From contig PLCA01000007.1 of NCBI GenBank assembly GCA_003134685.1, positions 170,987 through 223,786 of the forward strand: 52,800 nt of DNA. The letters are read 5' to 3'. The position numbers and the translations under genes are program-made. Of this stretch, positions 1 through 8,565 are shown one piece after another; the first letter of the stretch is position 1; each line of letters starts with the position of its first letter. The notes under the pieces were generated by a model that was not told the DNA's origin, ran no database searches, and worked only from the letters and a program-made list of their open reading frames with translations. This DNA comes from Gemmatimonadota bacterium. Its GTDB lineage: Bacteria > Gemmatimonadota > Gemmatimonadetes > Gemmatimonadales > Gemmatimonadaceae.

Positions 1-167
1 TCGGCGTTCACCGCGGCTCTGCGCGCCTCTTCTTCGACTGCCGGGGTGAAATGCACGCGGAAGTGCCGCGTGCGGAGCGTGCGCCAGTCCTCGTTGGGGG
101 GAAGCTGCCCATCCGCGGCCCGCGCCGCGCAAAGGAACAACGCGGCCGCGAGCGCGAGCGATCTCAC
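1..167 (-). CDS. Partial secreted protein, N-terminus only
   Basis: Only the first 55 or so codons are in the window; the gene runs off the left edge. It starts with GTG (complement of 165-167), overlapping the TGA stop of the upstream amidase as GTGA, so the two are probably translationally coupled. The first 20 residues form a signal peptide (VRSLALAAALFLCAARAADG). The mature part begins with QLPPNEDWRTLRTRHFRVHF, a W-x-T-x-x-T-x-H-F-x-V pattern I associate with the start of large secreted peptidase-MA-like or surface proteins. That family link is inference; the rest of the gene is needed to name it. Confidence 0.7.
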   Translation of the reverse strand, partial: MRSLALAAALFLCAARAADGQLPPNEDWRTLRTRHFRVHFTPAVEEEARRAAVNA

Positions 168-1855
168 GGCTTTTGGGCCATCGACGCGAAGTAAGCCTCG
201 AGACCACGCACTATCGCTGTGGCGTAAGCCTCCTGGTAAGTCGGAGTTCTCAGAGCCGCTTCCTGGTCAGGCATGATGACGAACGCCCCCTCGGTGAGAA
301 TCGATGGCATCCACGTCCCGCGAGCAACCGCGAGGTTCTGGAATTTGGTCCCGTTGTCGCGAAGCCCCAGTTCGGCCAGCAGCGCCGCCTGGGTCGCCAC
401 GCCCAATGGAATCGAATGTGGCCAGAAATAAAGCGTCAAAGACCCATTGTTGACAAATGGATTCACACCGTCGGGGAAGGCGTTGAGGTGGATCGAGACG
501 AAAGCGTTGGCGTTGGCACGGCGGCTGATGATCGCGCGCAATCCGAGATCGACGGGCTCGGGGGTGATTCGCGTCATCACGACGTTCACGCCTCGCTGCG
601 TGAGAAGATCGCGCACCTTGAGGCCCACCTGGAGCACAGCGTCGCCTTCATAGAGCCCCGTCGGGCCGGTGGCGCCGGCGGGAGGATGTCCGGGGTCGAC
701 CGTGATCGTGAGACCGCGGAGCGGAGACGTAGCATCGGCGATCCTGGGCGGACGCCGCACCCTGAAGGTCAGCGTTCCGTTCTGCCAGAGTGCGAGGTAA
801 CCATAGGGAGCACGCTCGAGACTAATCGTGTAGCGAACTCTGCTTTGCTCCGGAGTCGAGGAGCTGATGCTATTGAAGTACGAGTCGATCGGCTCCGCCA
901 TCATCGAGACTACTGGCGCTGCGGTCACGCCGTACAGAAGGAGCGAGATCGTCCGATCTGTTTCCTCGACCAGATACGGCGGTGGTGGTCCCGTCATCGG
1001 GATTGCCACGTCGATCCAATCCGGGCCGGGCTCGATGCGAATCGCACCAATTCGTCGTACGGGAGCAGCCGAATCGCCGACGAACCTTCCCGGCGATATG
1101 GTCGAGATGTTGTGCGCCTGGAGCTCACTGCGGAGAACCCATGCCTCTTGCGTCGAATCGAGCTGTACGCGCACGAAATCATCGCCGCTAGCCTTGATCG
1201 CACCCGTGATTTTCACAACGGTGCGGGGGAAGAGAAACCACTTGTACTCTTGTCCATTGCCCGGACCGGGGCGCGCAATCGTCACACGGTCAGTGTCGTC
1301 CACCGTCGACGCGGGCGCACCGAGCATGACGTAGACATTGCCGGGAACCGGTGCGATCGTGTCCGGCGATGGAACCGGTTGTAGGGTATCCCCGACCAGC
1401 TTGTCGCGGTGGGTGGTATCAGGCGCCGGCGGAATCTTTACCGGAAGAACGAGTCGCGCTCTTTGTGCGCCGTTCGACGCGAGCAGCTCGTAGCGCGGCG
1501 CGCTATCGGGCGGGACCGGAAGCCATCCCATGAACGCGCCGTTGGGCCAGACGGGCACCGCTACTCCATTGATGCGAAGCGCCGCGCCTCCGGTTCCGAC
1601 GGTGCCGAAAATGAAATTCGAATCCCGAACGGTGAGGAGCTGCTCCGGCTTGGGATACGCGACGCTGATCTGCAGCGGGCCGCGAACCTCAGGGATGGGT
1701 GGCAGCTTCGGACTAGCGGGAGGAACGGGGGCAGGAACGAGCGGCGGAAAGGTCACTGGTGTGGGAACTGGAGCGGATGGTCCCGTGGCGGGCGCGCAGG
1801 ACGCGCTCGCCACGGCGACGCAACAGGCAAAACCCCTATAGACCCAAGCATTCAT
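164..1855 (-). CDS. N-acetylmuramoyl-L-alanine amidase (Amidase_3), lipoprotein
   Basis: Cleaves the amide bond between MurNAc and the stem peptide of murein, probably in the periplasm. The C-terminal 180 residues carry the zinc amidase motifs in order: VDPGH, a Glu in LYEGD, SIHLNAF and the catalytic Glu of LTEGAF. The N-terminus has a signal peptide ending in ASASC, a lipobox, so the protein is likely a lipoprotein. A long proline-rich stretch follows, then a beta-rich region of about 250 residues that could be an AMIN- or SH3-like module. I chose the ATG at 1853-1855 over the TTG two codons upstream because GGA lies 8 bases before it. The context of murein recycling genes a few kb away fits the role. 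Confidence 0.88.
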   Translation of the reverse strand: MNAWVYRGFACCVAVASASCAPATGPSAPVPTPVTFPPLVPAPVPPASPKLPPIPEVRGPLQISVAYPKPEQLLTVRDSNFIFGTVGTGGAALRINGVAVPVWPNGAFMGWLPVPPDSAPRYELLASNGAQRARLVLPVKIPPAPDTTHRDKLVGDTLQPVPSPDTIAPVPGNVYVMLGAPASTVDDTDRVTIARPGPGNGQEYKWFLFPRTVVKITGAIKASGDDFVRVQLDSTQEAWVLRSELQAHNISTISPGRFVGDSAAPVRRIGAIRIEPGPDWIDVAIPMTGPPPPYLVEETDRTISLLLYGVTAAPVVSMMAEPIDSYFNSISSSTPEQSRVRYTISLERAPYGYLALWQNGTLTFRVRRPPRIADATSPLRGLTITVDPGHPPAGATGPTGLYEGDAVLQVGLKVRDLLTQRGVNVVMTRITPEPVDLGLRAIISRRANANAFVSIHLNAFPDGVNPFVNNGSLTLYFWPHSIPLGVATQAALLAELGLRDNGTKFQNLAVARGTWMPSILTEGAFVIMPDQEAALRTPTYQEAYATAIVRGLEAYFASMAQKP

Positions 1856-1869
1856 CGTCAAAATCCAGG

Positions 1870-1881
1870 TTGCACGTGCAA
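1870..1881. promoter_or_regulatory. Perfect 12-bp palindrome in divergent promoter region
   Basis: The 149 bases between the divergently transcribed amidase and PP2C genes must hold both promoters. TTGCACGTGCAA is a perfect palindrome 15 bases upstream of the amidase start and is a plausible operator. No convincing -35/-10 pair with normal spacing could be picked out by eye. Confidence 0.3.
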
Positions 1882-2004
1882 TGCGGTATACGTCTTTCTA
1901 ATACGCATGGGTAGTGCCTCGTTGGATTCGTTCCGCTATCTTTTGTCGCACCGGGAAGCGCATTTCTCCCGTGACCGCACTACTACGCTCCTTTCGAGCC
2001 AACA

Positions 2005-2838
2005 TTGATTGCAGAGAGTTTCGGGATCTCGAATGTCGGCCTGATCAGGCACGACAATCAGGATTCCTTTTTGATAGCGAACCTGGAGACGGGCGACATC
2101 GCAACGATGAGCGCGCCCACTCTCGTTTCCGTTCACACCGCACCCTTCATCCTCATCGTCGCCGACGGTGTCGGCGGAGCGGCGTCCGGCGCCCTCGCCA
2201 GCTCGATTGCAACCGAGACGATTCTGAGCGAGCTGCACCGATGGTGGCACAAAGTTCCAAAGCGCACGCCTGAATCGGTCGAGGCCGCGCTCAAGCGGGG
2301 AATCGACGTCGCGAACAGGGCGATCTACCAGAAAGCGACCACATCGCCCGAGCACCACGGCATGGGCACGACCACGACGCTGGCGCTCATACTCGATGGC
2401 GAGGCGTTCATCGCACAGGTCGGCGACAGCCGCGCGTATCTCGTGCGCAAAGGCGCCGCGAAGCAGTTGACCAAGGACCAGTCATTCGTGCAGCGGCTGA
2501 TCGACGCCGGCCGCATGACGGCGAAGGAAGCAGCGCAGAGCGAGCACCGCAACATCATCCTTCAGGCGCTCGGCCCCGAGGAGAAAGTCGTCACGGATTT
2601 CTACCGCGTGAGGCTGGACAACGACGACATTCTCGTGCTCTGCAGCGATGGGCTGTCGAACCAGGTATCGCCCGAGGAGATCGGACGGATCGCGCGCGGC
2701 GCGGGACGGCCGGAAGAGATCTGCGCCGCGCTCATCGAGGAAGCGCTGCACACGGGAGCGCCTGACAATGTCACGGTCGTCACGGCGCGTCTCCGCTCCC
2801 CTGAAGAGGACTATCGCCGCGGCGCCAAGGGCGGCTGA
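2005..2838 (+). CDS. PP2C-family Ser/Thr protein phosphatase (Stp1/PrpC-like)
   Basis: Metal-dependent phosphatase that reverses Ser/Thr phosphorylation; cytoplasmic, no membrane segment. Signature motifs appear in family order: RHDNQDSF near residue 15, ADGVGG at 53-58 (metal-binding Asp54), GMGTT, QVGDSRAYL, LTKDQSF, LCSDGLS and APDNVTVV (the last metal-binding Asp). The length of 277 residues is usual for the stand-alone bacterial family. The start is TTG; no ATG lies close upstream in frame and the N-terminal strand would be lost at later starts. The 3' end overlaps the convergent ampG by 28 bases. A possible partner kinase is encoded at 21709-22713. Confidence 0.9.
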   Translation: MIAESFGISNVGLIRHDNQDSFLIANLETGDIATMSAPTLVSVHTAPFILIVADGVGGAASGALASSIATETILSELHRWWHKVPKRTPESVEAALKRGIDVANRAIYQKATTSPEHHGMGTTTTLALILDGEAFIAQVGDSRAYLVRKGAAKQLTKDQSFVQRLIDAGRMTAKEAAQSEHRNIILQALGPEEKVVTDFYRVRLDNDDILVLCSDGLSNQVSPEEIGRIARGAGRPEEICAALIEEALHTGAPDNVTVVTARLRSPEEDYRRGAKGG

Positions 2839-4148
2839 GCGGCTTTGGCCGGCACCGTCTCACCAGTGTGAGACGCCGCGCCGATCGGCAGATCGCGCGC
2901 CCAGGGCGCGATGAAAGGCAGAAGGAGCAGCGGCGGAATCGCCATCGCGATGGTCAGCAGGAAGAATCCCGGCCATCCCAATGATTCCGCAATCTTACCG
3001 GCCGGAGCGACGAGTATATCCCTGCTGGCGGCCATGAGGCTCGAGAGCAGCGCGAACTGCGTGGCGGTAAAGCGCTTGTTGCACATGCTCATCAGATAGG
3101 CCGTCATCGCCCCGGTGACGAGGCCAAGGCCGAAGTTCTCCGTGACGACAGCCGCCACCATGAAGGCGTGGTTCTTTCCCGAGAGCGACAAACCGTAATA
3201 GGTGAGATTGCTCAAGCCCTGGAACACCACAAAAATCCATAGAGAGCGGTTGATCCCCAAAGTCCCCATGACCGCGCCGGCGACGACAACGCCGACGATC
3301 GTCGCGACAACGCCGACGCCCAGAAAAACCGCGCCCACCTCGCTCTGGGAAAAACCCGCCTGGAGTAGGAACGGGGTCGTCATGCTGCCGGCCAGACTAT
3401 CCGAGTATTTGTAGGCGACGATGAAGAGCAGCACCAACAACGCTCGCAGCACGCCGGCGCGCTGAAAGAAATCGGCGAACGGGAGTACGACGGCATCCAC
3501 CAGAGTTTTTGGGGGCGCGTCGCTCAGAACCGGCTCCGGCGCGACGAACGTGGTTGCGATGCCGATGATCATCAGCACCGAAAGAACGAGATACACCATT
3601 TGCCACGACATTCGGTCGGCAAGAAAAAATGCCAGGGCCCCGGTCGTGATCATTGCGATGCGGTAACCCATCACGAACACCGCCGCGCCGGCGCCCATTT
3701 CACGATCCCGAAGCACGTCGGTGCGATATGCGTCGAGCGAGATATCCTGCGACGCGCTGAAGAAGGCGATCGCGATCGCATTGATCGCCAGCATCTTGAG
3801 CCCGACACGAGGGTCGTGCAGCGACATCGCCGCGATCGCGAGGAGCAGCAGCACCTGCGTTATGAAAACCCAGCCACGGCGGCGACCGAGGAACGGCGGG
3901 ACGTAGCGATCCATCAGCGGCGCCCACACGAACTTGAGCGAATACGGGAGCGTGACGAGACTGAAGAAGCCGATCGTGGCGAGATCGACCTTGGCCGTAG
4001 TCATCCACGCCTGGAGAGTCTTGCTGGTGAGGTAGAACGGCAGCCCCGACGAGAATCCGAGGAAGAGGAGCACCGCCATCTTCGGTTGCCCAAAGATTCG
4101 AAGGGCCGATGTTTTTGTGGCGGTCTCGCTCGCGGTGCTCTCGCTCAT
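2811..4148 (-). CDS. ampG: AmpG-like muropeptide MFS permease
   Basis: Imports anhydromuropeptides from the periplasm for recycling. The sequence has about twelve hydrophobic helices and the MFS/AmpG hallmarks near the N-terminus: LGFSSGLPFYLTSKTLQAWM in helix 1, then LPYSLKFVWAPLMDRYVPP and a GRRRGW loop between helices 2 and 3, followed by the SASQDISLDAYRTDVL motif typical of AmpG. At 445 residues it is slightly shorter than the E. coli protein. An AGGGAG ribosome site sits 7-8 bases before the ATG. It follows nagZ by 33 bases and is the last gene of the nagZ-anmK-murQ group, so it supplies the substrate for NagZ. Confidence 0.9.
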   Translation of the reverse strand: MSESTASETATKTSALRIFGQPKMAVLLFLGFSSGLPFYLTSKTLQAWMTTAKVDLATIGFFSLVTLPYSLKFVWAPLMDRYVPPFLGRRRGWVFITQVLLLLAIAAMSLHDPRVGLKMLAINAIAIAFFSASQDISLDAYRTDVLRDREMGAGAAVFVMGYRIAMITTGALAFFLADRMSWQMVYLVLSVLMIIGIATTFVAPEPVLSDAPPKTLVDAVVLPFADFFQRAGVLRALLVLLFIVAYKYSDSLAGSMTTPFLLQAGFSQSEVGAVFLGVGVVATIVGVVVAGAVMGTLGINRSLWIFVVFQGLSNLTYYGLSLSGKNHAFMVAAVVTENFGLGLVTGAMTAYLMSMCNKRFTATQFALLSSLMAASRDILVAPAGKIAESLGWPGFFLLTIAMAIPPLLLLPFIAPWARDLPIGAASHTGETVPAKAAQPPLAPRR

Positions 4149-4181
4149 TGGGCTTCTCCCTCTAGTGGGACAACCGCGCGG

Positions 4182-5672
4182 CTACTGTGCTTCTGGCGCG
4201 CTCTTCCCGGCCTTGTTTGCGGCCAGCTCGCGCAGCAGTACCCGCGCTGCCGCTCGCTGCATCACGGCTTCTCCGCCCCACGCGCATAGGATCGGAGCGT
4301 CCGTATCCAGCTCGGCCGCCAGGCGCGGGTGGCTGAATTGAACGATGAGGCTATCTCCGCCTTTTGCCCGCTCGAGCGTGCGGCGGACGGTTTCCTTTGA
4401 CCACGACGAGTAACCGGGCCTTCCCTTCCAGGCGCGGATGTCGCCAAACAGCGCGATCACGGTGGCTCCGGTGCCACCGGCACCGTCACCATTCACTACC
4501 AGATCCACTCCGCCTGTGCGCAACGCCGAGACGAGAGGATCGCGCGATGGAGCGGGATATGGTCCGCCCAGATCATCGTCCACGATCACGAGATTCCATG
4601 GCTGCCGCAGCCGCGGCAGCTTCCCGTGCAACACGTGCACGACTTGCTCCGTCAGCTGAGTGGACCACCCGCTCTCGTCGCGCCCGACACGATTCGTGTC
4701 GCGCGATAGCGCCGCCCAGCGCGCCCACCTTCTGCGCCGCTCGATCGACTGGTGGATCTTGTCGCCATCAAGCCGTTTTTCGTCGATGGCCTTTTGCACG
4801 GCCGCAATCGAATCGACGACGTTCGTCGGATAGAGCAGACAATCGCAGCCCGCGTCGAGCGCGCGGACCACCGCCTCCGCTTCTCCGCCCTCGAGCACCC
4901 CCTGCATTATCAACGCGTCGGTGACCACGAGACCCGTGAACTCCATCTCATTGCGCAGGAGGTCGGTCAGAATCGCGCGCGAGAGCGTCGCCGGCGCGCC
5001 GCTTGGGTCGAGCGCCGGAAAGGCGACGTGTGCCGACATGATCGACGCGACTCCCCGCTCGATCGCCCGGCGAAACGGAATGAGATCCGTCTCGCGAATC
5101 GTCGCCGCCGATTCCTCGACGCGCGGCAGCGCCTTGTGCGAGTCGACGGTCGTCCGCCCGTGACCGGGAAAATGTTTCGCGCAGGCAAGCACGCCTTCCG
5201 CCTGACACGCGTCGATCCATGCGGCGGCGTACTCGCCCACCCGCTCGGGATCACTTCCGAACGAGCGCGTTCCGATAATCGGATTGTTGGGCTCGACGTC
5301 GATATCGCAGTCGGGAGCGTATATCCAGTTGATTCCCATCTCCCGGGCCTCGGCCGCGCTCACGGCAGCCGATCGACGCACCGCCTGGATGTCCTCCAGG
5401 GACGCGATGGCAGCCAGCGGCGGCAATGCGGTCTGTCCCACGAACTGCTGTCCCGCGCCGCGCTCCAGATCCGCGCCGATCAGGAGCGGGATGTGCGACT
5501 TCGAGTGAAGATGCTCCGTCAGCGTCGCAACTTGCTCCGAAGGACCGCCGAACAGAATGAAGCCGCCGACGCCCAGCTTCAGCGCCTGCTCAATCGCAGG
5601 CCGCTCACCCTCGTGGCCGCGTGAGGCATCCCAGCGGATGGCCGGGTAAAAAAGCTCGGCGATCTCGCTCAT
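4182..5672 (-). CDS. nagZ: Beta-N-acetylhexosaminidase, GH3 (NagZ)
   Basis: Removes GlcNAc from GlcNAc-anhydroMurNAc (peptides) delivered by AmpG. The GH3 domain fills residues 1-330. KHFPGHG at 166-172, with DSH at 177-179, is the mobile loop carrying the NagZ general acid/base His; Asp252 in LVVTDALIM is the expected nucleophile. A second domain of about 130 residues (370-496) resembles the C-terminal GH3 alpha/beta domain, making this longer than the one-domain Gram-negative NagZ and closer to the two-domain form. No signal peptide, so it is cytoplasmic. The ATG overlaps the stop of anmK as ATGA, indicating translational coupling. Confidence 0.92.
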   Translation of the reverse strand: MSEIAELFYPAIRWDASRGHEGERPAIEQALKLGVGGFILFGGPSEQVATLTEHLHSKSHIPLLIGADLERGAGQQFVGQTALPPLAAIASLEDIQAVRRSAAVSAAEAREMGINWIYAPDCDIDVEPNNPIIGTRSFGSDPERVGEYAAAWIDACQAEGVLACAKHFPGHGRTTVDSHKALPRVEESAATIRETDLIPFRRAIERGVASIMSAHVAFPALDPSGAPATLSRAILTDLLRNEMEFTGLVVTDALIMQGVLEGGEAEAVVRALDAGCDCLLYPTNVVDSIAAVQKAIDEKRLDGDKIHQSIERRRRWARWAALSRDTNRVGRDESGWSTQLTEQVVHVLHGKLPRLRQPWNLVIVDDDLGGPYPAPSRDPLVSALRTGGVDLVVNGDGAGGTGATVIALFGDIRAWKGRPGYSSWSKETVRRTLERAKGGDSLIVQFSHPRLAAELDTDAPILCAWGGEAVMQRAAARVLLRELAANKAGKSAPEAQ

Positions 5673-6796
5673 GCGGGGGTGCGCTTCCCCAGCACGCGAG
5701 GGCCGCGCGCCCCAGTAGCGGTAGGAACGTTGCCCGGTCGCTTCATCACGTGGAGGTATCCAAGCAATGCGAAGGCCACGGCTTCCTTCGCCTCTCCGTC
5801 GAAGTAGACGTCGTCGAAGTGGCGAACGATTATCGGTGAAGCGGCCTTCTCGATCGCGGCGAACAATGCGGGATTCTTCGCTCCGCCGCCGGAGACCAGC
5901 ACCTCACGGACCGGCTCCGGTATGAATCGCCGGTACGCGTCTCCGATGCTTTCCGCCGTCAGCTGGACCGCGGTGGCGACGATGTCTTCGTCCTTGCCGC
6001 CGGCGGCGCGCGCGGCCGAGATCAGTTTCTGTACGTAGTCGGAGTTGAACAGTTCGCGGCCCGTGGATTTCGGAGGCGCCGCGCTGAAATAGGGATGCTT
6101 CATCAGCTCGGCCACTATCCGCATGTTTGGCTTGCCCGCGGCCGCGAGCTTTCCGTCCACATCGTAGGTGAGATCGGGCCGGATGGCTCGCGTCACTGCA
6201 TCGATCACGGCGACACCGGGTCCGGTGTCGAATGCGCGGACACTTTCGAGCTGGCCGTGTGGCGGCACGACCGTGATGTTGCCGATGCCGCCGAGATTCT
6301 GCAGACCGCGCCACTCCGACTCGGAGGAGAAAAGCATCGCGTCGGCGATCGGAACGAGCGGCGCGCCCTGTCCGCCAGCGGCGACATCACGCACACGAAA
6401 GTCGCTGATGACATCTACGCCGGTTCGCTCCGCGATGACGGCGGCTTCGCCCGATTGCCAGGTGGAGTGCCCGGGCTCGTGCCAGATAGTTTGACCGTGC
6501 GATGCGATCACCGCGATGTCGTCGCGCGCGATGCCGGCCTCGGCCATCACCTCGATCGCTGCGTCGGCAAGCCATCCGCCGAGATCGAAATTGAGCCGGC
6601 AATACTCGGAGGGAGATCCAGCGCCGAGCGCTGAGGTCAGTCGCGTGCGCTGGGCGCTCGTGTACGCCCGGGAGGTGTGGGCGAGGAGATCGACGTCGAT
6701 GCGGCCATCGTTCGCGTCGCTGAAGCGCGCCACTGCGGCGCTGATCCCGTCGAGGGAAGTGCCCGACATCAAGCCGACGACGACGCCGGACGACAT
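5669..6796 (-). CDS. anmK: Anhydro-N-acetylmuramic acid kinase
   Basis: Opens the 1,6-anhydro ring of anhydroMurNAc and phosphorylates it to MurNAc-6-phosphate, the substrate of MurQ encoded just upstream. The ATP-binding motif VGLMSGTSLDG is at residues 7-17; ASHGQTIWHEP, NLGGIGNITV, DTGPGVAVIDAV and VLVSGGGAKNP follow, all AnmK signatures. Length (375 residues) is normal. I chose the ATG at 6794-6796, which leaves 1 base after the murQ stop, over an in-frame start 30 bases upstream that would overlap murQ. Confidence 0.93.
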   Translation of the reverse strand: MSSGVVVGLMSGTSLDGISAAVARFSDANDGRIDVDLLAHTSRAYTSAQRTRLTSALGAGSPSEYCRLNFDLGGWLADAAIEVMAEAGIARDDIAVIASHGQTIWHEPGHSTWQSGEAAVIAERTGVDVISDFRVRDVAAGGQGAPLVPIADAMLFSSESEWRGLQNLGGIGNITVVPPHGQLESVRAFDTGPGVAVIDAVTRAIRPDLTYDVDGKLAAAGKPNMRIVAELMKHPYFSAAPPKSTGRELFNSDYVQKLISAARAAGGKDEDIVATAVQLTAESIGDAYRRFIPEPVREVLVSGGGAKNPALFAAIEKAASPIIVRHFDDVYFDGEAKEAVAFALLGYLHVMKRPGNVPTATGARGPRVLGKRTPA

Positions 6797-6797
6797 G

Positions 6798-7715
6798 CTA
6801 CGCGTCTCTGATGGGAGGCGGCGCATCCTTGGTGACGCGCCGCACCACGCCGCCGTTCTCGGCGAGGAGCTTCTCGGCCTCCTTGCGCGAGACTCCCTTC
6901 TTCTGCATCACGATCGCGAGCTTGACGCTCTTGTCCGCGCGCTCGAGGAGCTTCGCTGCTTCGTCTCGCGAAACTCCCGTGACTTCCATCACGATGCGCT
7001 GGCTCCGATCGATCAGTTTGTTGTTCGTCGCGCGGAGATCCACCATCAGATTGCCGTACGTCTTGCCAAGCCGGATCATGGCGCCGGTCGTGATGGTGTT
7101 GAGCACAAGCTTGGTCGCGGTGCCGGCCTTCATGCGCGTCGATCCGGTGACGACCTCGGGGCCGACGATCGGCAGCATCATCACGTCGACTTTCGCCACC
7201 AGGTCAGGTGGCGGCGGCGAGCACGCGACGATTCCGGTCTTGGCGCCGAGCGCGGCGGCGCGCTCGAGGGCCGCGCGCACGTAGGGCGTCGTGCCTGATG
7301 CAGCAATCCCGATTACCAGGTCCTTCTCGTTCACACCGTGCTCATCCATAGCGAGCGCGCCATTCTTGACGATGTCCTCGGCTCCTTCCTGCGAGCGCGT
7401 CAGCGCCGGCAGTCCGCCGGCGATTATGCCCTGCACCATTTCCGGCTTGGTGCCGAAGGTCGGCGGACACTCGCTTGCGTCGAGCACTCCCAGTCGTCCT
7501 GAGGTACCGGCCCCGACGTAGAACAATCGTCCTCCGGAACGAAACGTTGCTTCGGCAAGCTCGATTGCGCGGGCGATCTGCTCCCGCTGTGTCGCGACAA
7601 CTTCGGGAACTCTGCGATCTTCCGCGTTTATCATGTCTACGATCTCGAGGGGTGACGCGAGATCGATCGAGACGGTACGCGGGTTGCGGCGCTCCGTTTC
7701 GCGAGGGTCCAACAT
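6798..7715 (-). CDS. murQ: N-acetylmuramic acid 6-phosphate etherase
   Basis: Cleaves the lactyl ether of MurNAc-6-P to give GlcNAc-6-P and D-lactate. The N-terminus has the family pattern TERRNPRT at residues 7-14, followed by a SIS sugar-phosphate domain with GAGTSGRLGVLDASECPPTF and GSTRMKAGTATKLVLN. A small C-terminal helical domain ends the protein, as usual. I placed the start at ATG 7713-7715, which gives the normal N-terminus; the frame stays open for another 22 codons upstream but those lack family similarity. It heads the murQ-anmK-nagZ-ampG group and is divergent from the gene at 7793. Confidence 0.93.
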   Translation of the reverse strand: MLDPRETERRNPRTVSIDLASPLEIVDMINAEDRRVPEVVATQREQIARAIELAEATFRSGGRLFYVGAGTSGRLGVLDASECPPTFGTKPEMVQGIIAGGLPALTRSQEGAEDIVKNGALAMDEHGVNEKDLVIGIAASGTTPYVRAALERAAALGAKTGIVACSPPPPDLVAKVDVMMLPIVGPEVVTGSTRMKAGTATKLVLNTITTGAMIRLGKTYGNLMVDLRATNNKLIDRSQRIVMEVTGVSRDEAAKLLERADKSVKLAIVMQKKGVSRKEAEKLLAENGGVVRRVTKDAPPPIRDA

Positions 7716-7792
7716 CAATGCGTAGCCGAGCGGTGAGTCACGACCAAACTTACCCGACGGCTTGCGCGAATTGCAAGACAACTTGGAGCAAC

Positions 7793-8488
7793 ATGATGAG
7801 GCGTTTTTCTCTGGGGTTATTGACGTTGATGTTCAGCGCGGCAACACTCACCGCGCAGATGCCGCCGCGGCCGAGCGCGTACACGAATAATCCGGGCTTC
7901 TGGATTACCGCCGGAGTTTCCGGATTCAGGGCCAACGTGGTCAACGACGGGGTATCGGCGAGCAAGTGGGACTTCGGCAATTCCACGAACTTTGCGTATC
8001 GCGGATCGATCGAGAAGGGAGGAAACAACGGCTCATCCTTCGGCCTGGCGGGAAGTTGGTCGCACGTGCCATTCCTCTACACGTCGACCGGTGTATTTTC
8101 TCCGGCCGGCGGGTGTCCGAGTACTCCAAGCTGCAACGCGCATCTCGACCTGATGAATCTCGTCGTGACGTTTCACTCTGGCGCGGGAATCGGCTTCCAT
8201 CAGGTGTTGGAGCTCAACGGGGGAGTCGTCGCGTACAGGAATCTGAAGCGCGATTCCGATGGCGCGAAGCTGGAGCCGAGCGGCGGAAACATCGACCCGT
8301 TATTTGCCCTCGGCTATGGGTTTGGCTACGGGCTCAGTGACCGCACGAACCTCGACATCCTCTCGGACTACTCGTTCGCGCTCCACGAGAGAAAGGACTT
8401 GTCGAACGGCACGAGCAATACGAACAGCATGCCCGGGCTTCGGGTATCGCTTCGCATGGGGTTCGGCGGCAGCACGACCCGCCGCTAG
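7793..8488 (+). CDS. Putative outer-membrane beta-barrel protein
   Basis: Predicted secreted protein of 231 residues, function unknown. Residues 1-22 form a signal peptide (Met-Met-Arg-Arg then a hydrophobic core ending in LTAQ). The mature part has alternating short beta strands rich in Gly, Ser, Phe and Tyr, paired loops with a CPSTPSC pair of cysteines, and ends in RVSLRMGFGGSTTRR, like an outer-membrane strand. This suggests a small OmpA/opacity-like barrel; that is inference. GGAG at 7785-7788 precedes two adjacent ATG codons; the second (7796) has the better spacing, so the start may be one codon later. The divergent region to murQ contains an imperfect palindrome (CTTGC at 7761, GCAAG at 7773). 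Confidence 0.7.
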   Translation: MMRRFSLGLLTLMFSAATLTAQMPPRPSAYTNNPGFWITAGVSGFRANVVNDGVSASKWDFGNSTNFAYRGSIEKGGNNGSSFGLAGSWSHVPFLYTSTGVFSPAGGCPSTPSCNAHLDLMNLVVTFHSGAGIGFHQVLELNGGVVAYRNLKRDSDGAKLEPSGGNIDPLFALGYGFGYGLSDRTNLDILSDYSFALHERKDLSNGTSNTNSMPGLRVSLRMGFGGSTTRR

Positions 8489-8565
8489 GCAACGCCGCCT
8501 CCGGGTAGCGCGGTGCGGGGTTCTGTCGCAGGACCACCGGCGGCAGGTGACACGCGGGGTGCGAC

